This document shows positions 1-8,025 of a stretch of DNA of 58,208 nucleotides, in pieces. Under the pieces are notes generated by a model. That model did no database searches. It saw only the letters and a program-made list of their open reading frames with translations, and had not been told where the DNA came from. The DNA comes from Paraburkholderia sp. Tr-20389. Lineage in GTDB: Bacteria > Pseudomonadota > Gammaproteobacteria > Burkholderiales > Burkholderiaceae. Location: contig NZ_JAAGPD010000064.1 in assembly GCF_017104565.1 (NCBI RefSeq), positions 1-58,208 of the forward strand. The letters are read 5' to 3'. Made by a program: the position numbers and the translations under genes. The stretch's first letter is position 1; each line of letters starts with the position of its first letter.

Positions 1-18
1 TCGGGCGGCGCGTGGCGG

Positions 19-573
19 TCAACTTTGCGCAGCCATCTCGCGCGGCGCGGCGTGCGGCGCCATGCCGCCTTCCGCCGCGCTCCACTGCATGACCCAGTCG
101 GGCATCGCAGGCGAAGCGTGCATCACGCCCGCCAGCGCGAGCAGTTCGCTCGTCGGCACCGTGCCGCCGCTGCGCTTCAGGAAGCGCGCCCGCACGACGC
201 CCAGCGCGACCTGAACGCCGTCGCGGACAAAGCCCTGTTCGAGAAATACATGCTTGTCGTCCCAGCCGATCACGCGCGTCGCCACTTCGTAGCGGTCGAA
301 TAGCTCCAGCGAGCGGTGAAAGCGCATCGTCTCCAGCGTAACGACGGGATACCAGCCACGCTTCTTGATCTGCGGCCACATGCGCGAACGCACCATCAGA
401 TCGATGCGCGCCAGATCGAGGATCGTGAAGTAGCGGCCGTTCGTCATATGACGCAGCACGTCGAGATCGTTCAGCCACACGCGAAACGGCGTGACGCATT
501 TGTCGAGCACATGCAGCCGCCCGCGACGCGGACTCAGCATGAGCGTAAGGAACAGGCGCAACAACAGGTTCAT
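19..573 (-). CDS. Hotdog-fold acyl-CoA thioesterase family protein
   Basis: A 184-residue protein resembling the 4-hydroxybenzoyl-CoA thioesterase/THEM6-like group of hotdog-fold proteins, which hydrolyse acyl-CoA esters in the cytoplasm. The segment VWLNDLDVLRHMTNGRYF (about residues 32-49) is the typical N-terminal stretch of these enzymes, where an Asp and a following His/Asn-Gly-Arg-Tyr pattern mark the start of the long hotdog helix. The basic N-terminus (MNLLLRLF) could associate with membrane. It lies alone at the window edge, in the same direction as the FUSC gene 119 bp upstream of it. The ATG start has only a weak ribosome site. Substrate unknown. Confidence 0.75.
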   Translation of the reverse strand: MNLLLRLFLTLMLSPRRGRLHVLDKCVTPFRVWLNDLDVLRHMTNGRYFTILDLARIDLMVRSRMWPQIKKRGWYPVVTLETMRFHRSLELFDRYEVATRVIGWDDKHVFLEQGFVRDGVQVALGVVRARFLKRSGGTVPTSELLALAGVMHASPAMPDWVMQWSAAEGGMAPHAAPREMAAQS

Positions 574-692
574 GACAGGGCTCTTCGTGGCGACGCCGGC
601 GACAGTGAGGCCGGCACAGGAGCCCGCATGTTAATCGACCGTGCGATACGGCAACGGCCATTGGTATAGAGCATCTCTTCGTATCGGGCGCT

Positions 693-1793
693 TCATGCCG
701 CCGCCGTAGCCTGTCCCGCGAGGTGTTCCGTGTGCATGTCGCTCAGTCTGCACAGCAAAATGCCGTAGCCCGACAGGTGGCCGAGATAGACGCTCGTGAA
801 CACGCCGGGTGCGGGCAGCGTATCGACGATCTCGCGCAACGCGTCCAGTTGCAGCGGCTTCTCGTCGAGCGGCGCGCGCTCGACGCGCAGATCCGCAACC
901 AGCGCGAGCTTCGCGTGCGCATCGACCAGTTTCGCGAGGCCGGCCAGAAACGCTTCGCGCCAGCGCGGGTCGAGCGCGACGAACTGCTCATGGAACGTAT
1001 CGACCGTTTCCAGAAAGTTGACGAGCGAGTCGAACAGTTCGTGATAACACCAGAAAAGCGGCAGCCGTACGCGATTGCGTTGGAGATGCGCCGACACCCA
1101 TGCCTGTTGCAGATCGAGCTTGAGCAGGCCGTGTGCTTCCTTCAGATCGGTGCTCGACTTTCTCAGCCTGTCGGCCGTCGCTTTCAGCTGCGCCCGGTCG
1201 AACTGGCCCGCCGCCAACTGCGCGAGCGCTTCCGACGCCTGTTCGTTGCCGTCGTTCACGAGCCGGTTCGCCCAGTAGCCGTGATCGGGCGGAAACGCGA
1301 CCTGCTGGAGGATGAAGCCGAGCAGCATGCCGAGCACCACGCCGATCAGACGCTGCTCCAGCAGCGGAATATGCTCGCCCGTATAGAGCACGAGCGTCAT
1401 CGGGATCGTGATGCTCGTCATCTGGAACAACGACGGCTTCAGACGCACGATTGCGAAGATCACGGGCGGCAGGAGCAACGCACCGAGCCACAGATGCGGC
1501 GCCGTCAGCCAGATCACCAGCGTGGCGATCGGCATTGCGACGACGTTCGACATCACGCGTCGATAGAAGTAGCCGCGCGCGGCGGAGATCGAACTGCCGA
1601 GCGCGAGCGTCAGCATCGTCGAACTTGCGAGCGCAACGGCCGCTTCGGGGTAACCGAGGTTGTAGGGAATCGAAAAGCCGATCCACAGCCCGAGCGCGAG
1701 CTTGACGTACTTGGCGTTTTCCGAAAGCGAGAAGCGCGCGAGCGCGCGGCGAAACGGCGTGAGCGGCTTGTGAGCATACGAAGCGGACGACAT
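693..1793 (-). CDS. FUSC-family (aromatic acid exporter-like) membrane protein
   Basis: A 366-residue protein whose N-terminal half holds about six hydrophobic segments (about residues 20-170), followed by a long soluble helical C-terminal half. This matches short members of the fusaric acid resistance/aromatic acid exporter superfamily, thought to export aromatic or weak acids across the inner membrane. The open frame extends upstream to 2297, but I chose the ATG at 1793 because AGGAG lies six bases before it and because the upstream translation is an Arg-rich non-coding-type sequence that would run into the divergent acetyltransferase gene. A second, longer FUSC protein occurs at 54553-56730. 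Substrate cannot be told from sequence. Confidence 0.75.
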   Translation of the reverse strand: MSSASYAHKPLTPFRRALARFSLSENAKYVKLALGLWIGFSIPYNLGYPEAAVALASSTMLTLALGSSISAARGYFYRRVMSNVVAMPIATLVIWLTAPHLWLGALLLPPVIFAIVRLKPSLFQMTSITIPMTLVLYTGEHIPLLEQRLIGVVLGMLLGFILQQVAFPPDHGYWANRLVNDGNEQASEALAQLAAGQFDRAQLKATADRLRKSSTDLKEAHGLLKLDLQQAWVSAHLQRNRVRLPLFWCYHELFDSLVNFLETVDTFHEQFVALDPRWREAFLAGLAKLVDAHAKLALVADLRVERAPLDEKPLQLDALREIVDTLPAPGVFTSVYLGHLSGYGILLCRLSDMHTEHLAGQATAAA

Positions 1794-1893
1794 GATGGCT
1801 CCTGCATGGCAGCGGGCGCTGCCTGGGGCGTGCGTGGATCGAATTGTACCGATCCCTCGATGAAAAACCCGACGGCGAGCGAGCCGGCTTCCT

Positions 1894-1945
1894 CTCCTGG
1901 ATTTCCTCACCTCCTGGATTTCCTCACCCTCCTGGATCGGCTCAC
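1894..1945. repeat. 17-bp tandem repeat in divergent intergenic region
   Basis: CTCCTGGATTTCCTCAC occurs twice head to tail (1894-1910 and 1911-1927). A third, diverged unit with GATCGG in place of GATTTC follows after one extra base (1929-1945). It lies between the divergent FUSC and acetyltransferase genes, upstream of both. It may only be slippage, but it sits where promoters for both genes must be. Confidence 0.8.
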
Positions 1946-2041
1946 CGCGACCGCACGCCGCGCCATTTTTGAAGCGCTTCATTTCCTTGCGAGCCGCAGG
2001 CATAGTGAGAGGTTTCCAGCCTCGACACGCAACCCGACACA

Positions 2042-2608
2042 ATGAGCGAGACCTCCCCGGCCGCCGCGCCCGTGATCCGCGACGCCACCGAAGCCGACTT
2101 CCACGCCATCCAGGCCATCTACGCGCATCACGTGCTGACAGGCGTAGCTTCGTTCGAAGAGACGCCCCCAACCGCCGAGGATTTGCAGCAACGCCGTGCC
2201 GCCGTACTCGCACATGGTCTGCCGTATATCGTGGCCGTCGTCGACGGCAAGGTTGCGGGCTACGCTTACGCGACGCTCTACCGTCCGCGTGTCGCATATC
2301 GCTACACGATCGAGGATTCGATCTATATGGACGACGCCTTTCGTGGCCGCGGCGTCGGGCGCGCTTTGCTCGCAGCGCTGATCGAGCGTTGCGAACAGGG
2401 GCCGTGGCGCCAGATGGTCGCCGTCATCGCGGACGGCGGACGCGGCGGCTCGCTGTCGCTGCACCGTAGCGCGGGGTTCGAACTGGTCGGCACGTTGAAG
2501 GCGGTCGGCTTCAAACAGGGCCGCTGGCTCGACTCGACGCTGATGCAGCGCGCGCTCGGACACGGCAGCGAGGCGTTGCCCGCTGGCGCGCACACGGAAA
2601 GCGACTAG
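2042..2608 (+). CDS. GNAT N-acetyltransferase, phosphinothricin/methionine-sulfoximine type
   Basis: A 188-residue member of the Pat/Bar/MnaT branch of GNAT enzymes, which transfer acetyl from acetyl-CoA to the amino group of phosphinothricin, methionine sulfoximine or related amino acids in the cytoplasm. Family signs are IRDATEADFHAIQAIYAHHV near the N-terminus, SFEETPP, YRYTIEDSIYMDDAFRGRGVG (acetyl-CoA-binding R-G-x-G-V-G loop, about residues 88-108), the SLHRSAGFELVG stretch and the final FKQGRWLDSTLMQR. Length is normal. The first ATG is used. It is divergent from the FUSC gene. The natural substrate is not certain; detoxification of an amino acid analogue is an inference from the family. 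Confidence 0.85.
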   Translation: MSETSPAAAPVIRDATEADFHAIQAIYAHHVLTGVASFEETPPTAEDLQQRRAAVLAHGLPYIVAVVDGKVAGYAYATLYRPRVAYRYTIEDSIYMDDAFRGRGVGRALLAALIERCEQGPWRQMVAVIADGGRGGSLSLHRSAGFELVGTLKAVGFKQGRWLDSTLMQRALGHGSEALPAGAHTESD

Positions 2609-2723
2609 CTCGGCAACGGCATGCGACGAAACGTTCGCAGCAGTTCGTCGCGCCAGAATCACCGCATGCCCCGATCGCCCAAATCAGCACCGGCGGCTAC
2701 CACGCCGCCCCTCGTATTCACGC

Positions 2724-2858
2724 GATGAAATCGATGCGGGCCATTGGCTCGTGCTGCGCGATCCGGCGCGCGTCGCGGGCAGCATCGACGGGTTCGTCGC
2801 CGCGCGCGAAGCGTCGCTTCAGACAAGCGGCAAGGTGCGCGTGAACATCGTCGGATAG
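2724..2858 (+). pseudogene. Possible 3' remnant of an alpha/beta hydrolase gene
   Basis: In this frame the translation begins DEIDAGHWLVLRDPARVAGS and continues IDGFVAARE before a TAG at 2856. The AGHW segment followed by a P-x-x-V-x-x-x-I-x-x-F stretch is what the last 30 residues of alpha/beta hydrolases look like around the catalytic His. No start codon or upstream hydrolase sequence is present, so if real it is a decayed gene tail left between the acetyltransferase and the convergent glycolipid-binding-like gene, whose 3' end it overlaps. This is a short match made by eye and could be chance. Confidence 0.35.
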
Positions 2859-3373
2859 TCGATGACGAGTCCGTCCTCGTCCACTTTCAGCTCTGCCGCA
2901 AAGCCGGTGTCGATGCCTTCGTAACGATATTCGCTGCCCGGCTCGATGCACGTATAAGCCTGCTCGACGCGAGAAACCTGCAAATCCGGGACCGAAATGA
3001 ACGCGACGGCGATCGGCTCGCGCGCACCCTTCGCGAGTTGCAGGCGGCGGATGGGCAGCGTGTTCGTGAACGGCGTGGCCGAAATGTCGATATCGATGCA
3101 GCCTGCCAGCGAGGCGAGCACGAGCCCATGCCCGTCGTGCCAGTTGCCTTCGCCGTCGCCATGCAACTCGAGTTCCGCGCCGCCGACCAGCTTCAGCGAA
3201 GCATGCAGCGTGCGCCATTGCAGGTCGCATTTCACGCGGTACACGAGGCCGTATGCGCGGCCATCGCGCTCGCCGACCAGCACGCTCTCGACGTAAAAAC
3301 CATCGGCGCGCGCGTCGAACGCGAGATGCTCGACGCCTTCGCCCTCTTGCGGGGTCCATCGCACTTCACGCAT
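2819..3373 (-). CDS. Putative glycolipid-binding family protein
   Basis: A 184-residue soluble protein that looks like the Glycolipid_bind (former DUF1089) family: an N-terminal R-W-T-P-x-E-G-x-G-V-E-H-L, a central YRVKCDLQWRTLHASL, DGHGLVLASLAGCIDIDIS and a C-terminal DEDGLVIDYPTMFTR. Function in the family is poorly known. The frame is open to 3586, but I chose the ATG at 3373 because AGGAG stands just upstream and because homology-like sequence begins there. Convergent with the acetyltransferase; no evident operon partner. Confidence 0.75.
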   Translation of the reverse strand: MREVRWTPQEGEGVEHLAFDARADGFYVESVLVGERDGRAYGLVYRVKCDLQWRTLHASLKLVGGAELELHGDGEGNWHDGHGLVLASLAGCIDIDISATPFTNTLPIRRLQLAKGAREPIAVAFISVPDLQVSRVEQAYTCIEPGSEYRYEGIDTGFAAELKVDEDGLVIDYPTMFTRTLPLV

Positions 3374-3625
3374 GAATCCGTCTCCTGTAGGTGAAAGTTG
3401 GGAGCCGCCCTTGATGACATCGTAGCGCGATCGTCGGCGCGTGCGTGACAGGCCTTCGATCGCCCCGATATCAGGCGCGCCCAAATAACCGCTATCAACG
3501 CGCGCGCATGCCGTTTGCTCGCCGTGTGCCCTATGCTCGCGGTTCGTCTGCTTCGAATCACAACGGCCGCGCGAGTTCCGCCTCACGCGGCTTTGTCACG
3601 TCCTCGTCACATCAGTTGAACCGTC

Positions 3626-4573
3626 ATGTCCGCCGCGCCTCATGAAGAACCGCTCGATGCCTTGCGCACGCTGCTGCGCAGCTTCGGCCAGATCGTCCTG
3701 CAACGGGATGCGGCGACGGGTGCGTGCGTACTCGCGGCATGGCTCGTCAGCGATGCGCGGCTGGCATGCGCGGCGTTGACGGGCGCGATTGCGGCGAACG
3801 TGGGCGCGGTGCTGCGCGGCTACGATTGCACCGACACGCGCGACGGCCTGCACGGCTTCAACGGCGCGCTGGCGGGGCTCGCTGCGTTCACCTTCATTTC
3901 CGACGACGCTACGGCGATGGCCGTCGCGATACTCGCGGCGACAGCGGCCGCGTGGTTGCTCGGTCCGTTGGAACGGCTGTTGCGTTCGTGCCGACTGGGT
4001 TTCTATTCGAGCCCGTGTCTGCTCGTGACGTGGGCGTGGCTGCCGTTCGCGCGTCCGATGCCCGCGCATCCTGCCGCAAGTGAAATGGCTTTGCGGGTCG
4101 ATCCGCTGCACGGCTTGCTGGCGGGCCTTGCTCAGACCTCTTTTGCGTGCAGCGCGGTTGCAGGAGCGCTGATACTCGCCGGCATTGCGCTTGCGTCGAT
4201 GCGCGCGGCGTCGTTCGCGCTCGCAGGCGCGGCGCTGGCCACCGCCGTGCACTGGCTGTTCGGTGCCGACAGCGCTTCGTTCGATGCGGGCCTGTTAGGA
4301 TTCAACGGTGCGCTCACGGCGCTCGCTGTCGCCGATTGCGGCGTGCTGGCCGCGCTGGCTGGCGTGGGCGTATCGGTCGTGCTGCAACAGACGGCTGTGT
4401 TCTATGGCGTGCCGGCATTGACGGCGCCGTTCGTCGTCGCGACCTGGACGATGCGGCGCATCATGCGCGATACTCGCCGCACCAGCATGAACAGCGCGGA
4501 ACCTTCGCCGGACAGCGGCGTTGCCGTCGCGCATCGGAAACAGGCAAGCCGCGCAGTTCTACCGGAGCGCTGA
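3626..4573 (+). CDS. Urea transporter (UT family)
   Basis: A 315-residue hydrophobic protein with about ten membrane segments and two internally similar halves. The repeated motif is DGLHGFNGALAGLA in the first half and GLLGFNGALTALA in the second, the hallmark of UT-type urea channels, which pass urea through the inner membrane. The length fits bacterial UTs. No urease genes are in the window. The gene is followed 21 bases later by the class II aldolase gene in the same direction, which may be chance adjacency. The start was taken at the ATG at 3626; the ribosome site is weak. Confidence 0.8.
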   Translation: MSAAPHEEPLDALRTLLRSFGQIVLQRDAATGACVLAAWLVSDARLACAALTGAIAANVGAVLRGYDCTDTRDGLHGFNGALAGLAAFTFISDDATAMAVAILAATAAAWLLGPLERLLRSCRLGFYSSPCLLVTWAWLPFARPMPAHPAASEMALRVDPLHGLLAGLAQTSFACSAVAGALILAGIALASMRAASFALAGAALATAVHWLFGADSASFDAGLLGFNGALTALAVADCGVLAALAGVGVSVVLQQTAVFYGVPALTAPFVVATWTMRRIMRDTRRTSMNSAEPSPDSGVAVAHRKQASRAVLPER

Positions 4574-4594
4574 AGCAAACTCACTGGAGACATC

Positions 4595-5374
4595 ATGTCG
4601 TCGTTCGCTCATACGCCTGCGGGCCGCGTTGCGCAGTCGAAGCCCATGTCGGAGGGGGAACGGCGCACGCGCGTCGACCTCGCGGCTGCATACCGGCTTG
4701 CGGCCTTGAACGGTTGGGACGATCTCGTCTACACGCATATTTCCGCGAGCGTGCCCGACGAGCCCGGTCATTTCCTGATCAATCCGTTTGGCCTGTCATT
4801 CGACGAAGTGTGCGCGTCGAATCTGGTGAAGATCGACATCGAGGGCAACATCGTCGGCGCGAGCGAGCATCCGGTGAATGCGACGGGTTTTGCGTTGCAT
4901 GCTGCCGTGCATGCCGCCCGGGCCGACGCATTCTGCGTGATGCATCTGCACAACACGGCGGGCGTTGCCGTATCGCTGCAAAAGAACGGCCTGTTGCCGG
5001 GCTCGCAGCACGCGCTGCGTTTTCATGGCTATCTTGCGTACCACGACTACGAGGGTCTTGCCTTCACACCGGCCGAAGGCGAGCGCCTCGTAGCCGATCT
5101 CGCCGACAAGCCTGCGATGCTGCTGCGCAATCACGGCACGCTGACGACGGGCCGCACGGTTGCGGAGGCGTATGTGCTGATGGCGACGCTCATCAAGGCA
5201 TGTGAGATTCAGCTGCTCGCGCAGGCGGGCGGCGGCGAGCTCGTGTTGCCGCCCGAGGCGGTAGCTGAGCGCACCGCGGAACAGCTTGATGACGGCGGCG
5301 CCGTTGAAGGTGGTATCGAGTGGCCTGCGTTGTTGAGGAAACTCGATAGAGTAGATGCGTCGTATCGCGACTAG
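4595..5374 (+). CDS. Class II aldolase/adducin family protein
   Basis: A 259-residue protein of the class II (zinc-dependent) aldolase/adducin family. Zinc ligands are visible: the paired histidines in MHLHNTAG (about residues 117-119) and the histidine in RNHGTLTTG (about residue 180). The N-terminal AAAYRLAALNGWDDLVYTHIS and NPFGLSFDEV segments are typical of the subgroup found in many proteobacteria near amino acid or sugar acid catabolic genes. Members cleave or epimerise sugar phosphates or decarboxylate, and the substrate here cannot be told. A 4-oxalocrotonate tautomerase-like gene follows 44 bases downstream on the same strand. Confidence 0.85.
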   Translation: MSSFAHTPAGRVAQSKPMSEGERRTRVDLAAAYRLAALNGWDDLVYTHISASVPDEPGHFLINPFGLSFDEVCASNLVKIDIEGNIVGASEHPVNATGFALHAAVHAARADAFCVMHLHNTAGVAVSLQKNGLLPGSQHALRFHGYLAYHDYEGLAFTPAEGERLVADLADKPAMLLRNHGTLTTGRTVAEAYVLMATLIKACEIQLLAQAGGGELVLPPEAVAERTAEQLDDGGAVEGGIEWPALLRKLDRVDASYRD

Positions 5375-5418
5375 TTTTTTTGCTTTTCAAACTTTGGTTT
5401 GCTTAAGGGACGTGGATC

Positions 5419-5604
5419 ATGCCGACTTTTCGTATCGAACTTTTTGAAGGCCGTACCGTTGAACAGAAGCGCGAGTTTGTTGAAGCCATCACGAAGGCGA
5501 CGTGTGAGTCGCTGAATGTCGAACCTGGTTCGGTGGATATTATTCTTGTCGATGTGAAGAAGGAAAACTGGGCGACGGGGGGAAAGCTTTGGTCTGAGGC
5601 TTAG
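5419..5604 (+). CDS. 4-oxalocrotonate tautomerase family protein
   Basis: A 61-residue tautomerase of the 4-OT type. After removal of Met the protein begins Pro-Thr-Phe-Arg; the N-terminal Pro is the catalytic base of this superfamily, which interconverts keto and enol forms of small acids. The pattern EGRTVEQKREFVEAITKA and the C-terminal WATGGKLWSE are typical. It acts as a small cytoplasmic oligomer. It probably shares a transcript with the aldolase gene upstream. IR650 copy A begins about 50 bases after its stop. Confidence 0.85.
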   Translation: MPTFRIELFEGRTVEQKREFVEAITKATCESLNVEPGSVDIILVDVKKENWATGGKLWSEA

Positions 5605-5651
5605 CACCTGCGGCGCGGCTTTTGCCGGTTTGGTTTTGGGGTTCTTCTTTC

Positions 5652-6302
5652 GCTGGCATCCGCGTTTTGCTTCTGGTTTGCTGGCGTTGCCCCTGTGCGG
5701 GGCGGCACTTACTTTCTTTGCCGCCGCAAAGAAAGTAAGCAAAGAAAGCGGGCTCACACCGCCAGTGCTACTTGTTGCCTGCGGGCTCCCGCCAGTTCTT
5801 GCACTCCACGCGGCAACGCGCTTGTTTGCGCCCGTTGCCAACGTGCTAACTGCACGCCTCACCCGCTTCACACTCCCACGTCATAGCCCGCGTTACCAGA
5901 ATTCGACGGCCGCCCAGGTGGCAAACGGTGTGTAGGCCATCGCGATCGAAGTGCACCACTCCGGACTGAAAAGCGGATCGGTGTCGTAGGATCGGCAACG
6001 CGCATGGCGCGACAAGCTACACACAGTTTGCCACCTGGGCGGCGCAGACGATTCGCTGTCGCCAGCAACTTTACGGGTGATTGAAGTGGTTGATGCACCT
6101 GTTCAAGGCACTGGCAACGGGCGCAACACAAAGTGTTGCCGTGTGGAGTGCGGGACCCGTTGGGGGCCCGCAGGCAAGTACAAAAGCTAGCGGTGTGAGC
6201 GGCTTTCTTTTGCCTACTTTTCTTTGCCGCTGCAAAGAAAAGTAGGTGCCGCCCCGCACAGGGGCAACGCATGAAGCACGAAGGCAAAACGCGGATGCCA
6301 GC
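5652..6302. repeat. IR650 element, copy A (interior inverted relative to B and C)
   Basis: A 651-bp imperfect inverted repeat bounded by GCTGGCATCCGCG (5652-5664) and its complement (6290-6302). Going inward, the left arm has GCGTTGCCCCTGTGCGGGGC, then a 32-nt perfect-stem hairpin (5708-5739, stem CTTACTTTCTTTGC), then GCTCACACCGCC (5752-5763) and CGCCCAGGTGGCAAAC (from 5911). The right arm carries the complements: 6017-6041, GCGGTGTGAGC at 6190-6200, and a slightly different 34-nt hairpin at 6213-6246 (stem CCTACTTTTCTTTGC). An asymmetric core (about 5937-6016) contains CACCACTCCGGACTG on the + strand. The same element occurs at 35.1 and 40.5 kb. No convincing gene lies in it. Confidence 0.92.
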
Positions 6303-6597
6303 AAAACCGCAAACCCAAACCCCAACCCCAACCGCGACACCCCACCACACCCCTCCGTATCCCGCGCCCAACGCGGGGCCATGCTGCGACGCGGTCGATT
6401 GCCGCACGCAAGAAGAAAACAAGCCAGAGAGCCGCGCCGAAGGCAAACACAAAAACCTGATCCAGATCAACGATTTACAAATATAGACAATCCAAAAATC
6501 ACCGCGCGTATGCGCCATATCGCCACACCGCGCGCCGCAGCAAAACCAACTCCGATCCCCTACGCTTGCGGTCATGCCTGCTACCGGATTCGGACAC
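6303..6597. other. Non-coding stretch upstream of cydA
   Basis: The sequence from the end of IR650 copy A to the cydA start. It begins with a short C/A-rich tract (6311-6333) of repeated AAACCC/CCCCAA units, and is less GC-rich near 6470-6540. It must hold the cydAB promoter if that is not inside the element, but I could not pick out a convincing -35/-10 pair. Confidence 0.5.
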
Positions 6598-7995
6598 ATG
6601 AACACCGCAATCTCCGCCTTCGACCTCGCCCGCATGCAGTTCGCGTTCACGGTCTCGTTTCACATCATCTTCCCGGCCCTCAGCATCGGCCTCGCCAGTT
6701 TCATCGCCGTCCTCGAATGGCGCTGGCTGAAAACCGGTAAGGCCTACTACAAAGATCTTTGCCTGTTCTGGTCGAAGATCTTCGCCGTGGCCTTCGGCAT
6801 GGGCGTCGTGTCGGGCGTCGTCATGAGCTACGAGTTCGGCACCAACTGGTCGGGCTTCTCCTCGTTCGCCGGTCCCGTCACCGGCCCGCTGCTGATGTAC
6901 GAAGTGATGACGGCGTTCTTCCTCGAAGCCGGCTTCCTCGGCATCATGCTGTTCGGCTGGCAACGCGTCAGCCCGCGCGCGCATTTCGGCGCGACACTGA
7001 TGGTCGCGATCGGCACGCTGATCTCCACCTTCTGGATCCTCGCGTCCAACAGCTGGATGCAAACGCCGCAAGGCTTCGATATCGTCGACAACCACGTCGT
7101 CCCCGTCGACTGGTTCAAGATCATCTTCAACCCGTCCTTCCCGTACCGTCTCGCGCACATGGCGATCGCCGCGTTCATCGTCACGGCGCTCGTCGTCTCC
7201 GCCGTCGGCGCGTGGCATCTGCTGAAGGGCCGGCGCGACAACGCCGTGAAAAAGATGTTCTCGATGGCGCTGTGGATGCTGCTGGTGCTCGCGCCCGTGC
7301 AGGCCTTCGTCGGCGATGCGCATGGTCTGAACACGCGCGAATACCAGCCCGCGAAGATCGCGGCGATCGAAGGTCTGTGGGACACCGAAACAGGCGGCAC
7401 CGCCCTGAACCTGTTCGGCATCCCCGACATGCAAGCCGAAACCACGAAGTACGCGGTGTCGATTCCGCACCTCGGCAGCCTGATCCTCACGCATAGCTGG
7501 GACGGCGAAATCCGCGGGCTGAAAAGCTTCCCGAAAGAAGACCGGCCGAATTCCACGGTCGTGTTCTGGAGCTTCCGCGTAATGGCGGGCCTCGGCGTCG
7601 CGATGATCGCCTTCGCGCTTGCCGCGTGGGCGCTGCGCCGGCGCGGCAAGCTGTACGACGCGAAGTGGTTCCAGCGCATCGCGCTCGCAATGGGACCGAC
7701 GGGCTTCCTGTCGCTGCTCGCGGGCTGGATCACGACGGAAGTCGGCCGTCAGCCATGGGTCGTGTACGGCGTGAAGCGCACCGTCGAAGCCGTATCGCCC
7801 CTTTCCGCACAACAGGTCGGCATTTCGCTGATGGCGTTCGTCGTCATCTACTTCCTCGTGTTCGGCACGGGCATCTACTACATGTTCAAGCTGATGCGCT
7901 CGGGCCCCGGGCTGCCGGGTAACACGCCGGACGGCGTGCCCGCCGGTCCCGAGCGCACTGCACGCCATCCGCTCGATCACATGATCGACGCCTGA
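6598..7995 (+). CDS. cydA: Cytochrome bd-type quinol oxidase subunit I (CioA type)
   Basis: A 465-residue haem-bearing subunit of a bd-type quinol:O2 oxidoreductase in the inner membrane. Visible markers are the haem-ligand His in SFHIIFPALS (His22), the acidic residues in MYEVMTAFFLEAGFLGI, a second His in RLAHMAIAAF, the Met in FRVMAGLGVAMI and the GRQPW motif near residue 380. The Q-loop region is short, as in the cyanide-insensitive CioA branch rather than E. coli CydA. An ATG 24 bases upstream (6574) is in frame, but I prefer 6598 because CioA proteins usually start just before the xxFxLARxQFAFT segment. Followed 30 bases later by cydB. Confidence 0.93.
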   Translation: MNTAISAFDLARMQFAFTVSFHIIFPALSIGLASFIAVLEWRWLKTGKAYYKDLCLFWSKIFAVAFGMGVVSGVVMSYEFGTNWSGFSSFAGPVTGPLLMYEVMTAFFLEAGFLGIMLFGWQRVSPRAHFGATLMVAIGTLISTFWILASNSWMQTPQGFDIVDNHVVPVDWFKIIFNPSFPYRLAHMAIAAFIVTALVVSAVGAWHLLKGRRDNAVKKMFSMALWMLLVLAPVQAFVGDAHGLNTREYQPAKIAAIEGLWDTETGGTALNLFGIPDMQAETTKYAVSIPHLGSLILTHSWDGEIRGLKSFPKEDRPNSTVVFWSFRVMAGLGVAMIAFALAAWALRRRGKLYDAKWFQRIALAMGPTGFLSLLAGWITTEVGRQPWVVYGVKRTVEAVSPLSAQQVGISLMAFVVIYFLVFGTGIYYMFKLMRSGPGLPGNTPDGVPAGPERTARHPLDHMIDA

Positions 7996-8025
7996 TCCCA
8001 ACCCTTCCATACCCGTGAGAGAAAA

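Noticed and set aside
1794-2297. Upstream extension of the FUSC gene at 693
   Set aside because: The extra ~170 residues are Arg-rich, overlap the divergent acetyltransferase and have no homology pattern; the ATG at 1793 has a good ribosome site.
4132-5205. Open frames overlapping the urea transporter and aldolase genes in other frames (for example 4147-5205)
   Set aside because: Cys/Arg/Ala-rich shadow translation with no domain, covering two genes with clear family motifs.
5630-6740. Several open frames of 60-260 codons within IR650 copy A (and similar ones in B and C)
   Set aside because: Their translations follow the inverted repeats and hairpins, appear in both directions from the same DNA, and have no domain or ribosome site. 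They are by-products of the repeat.
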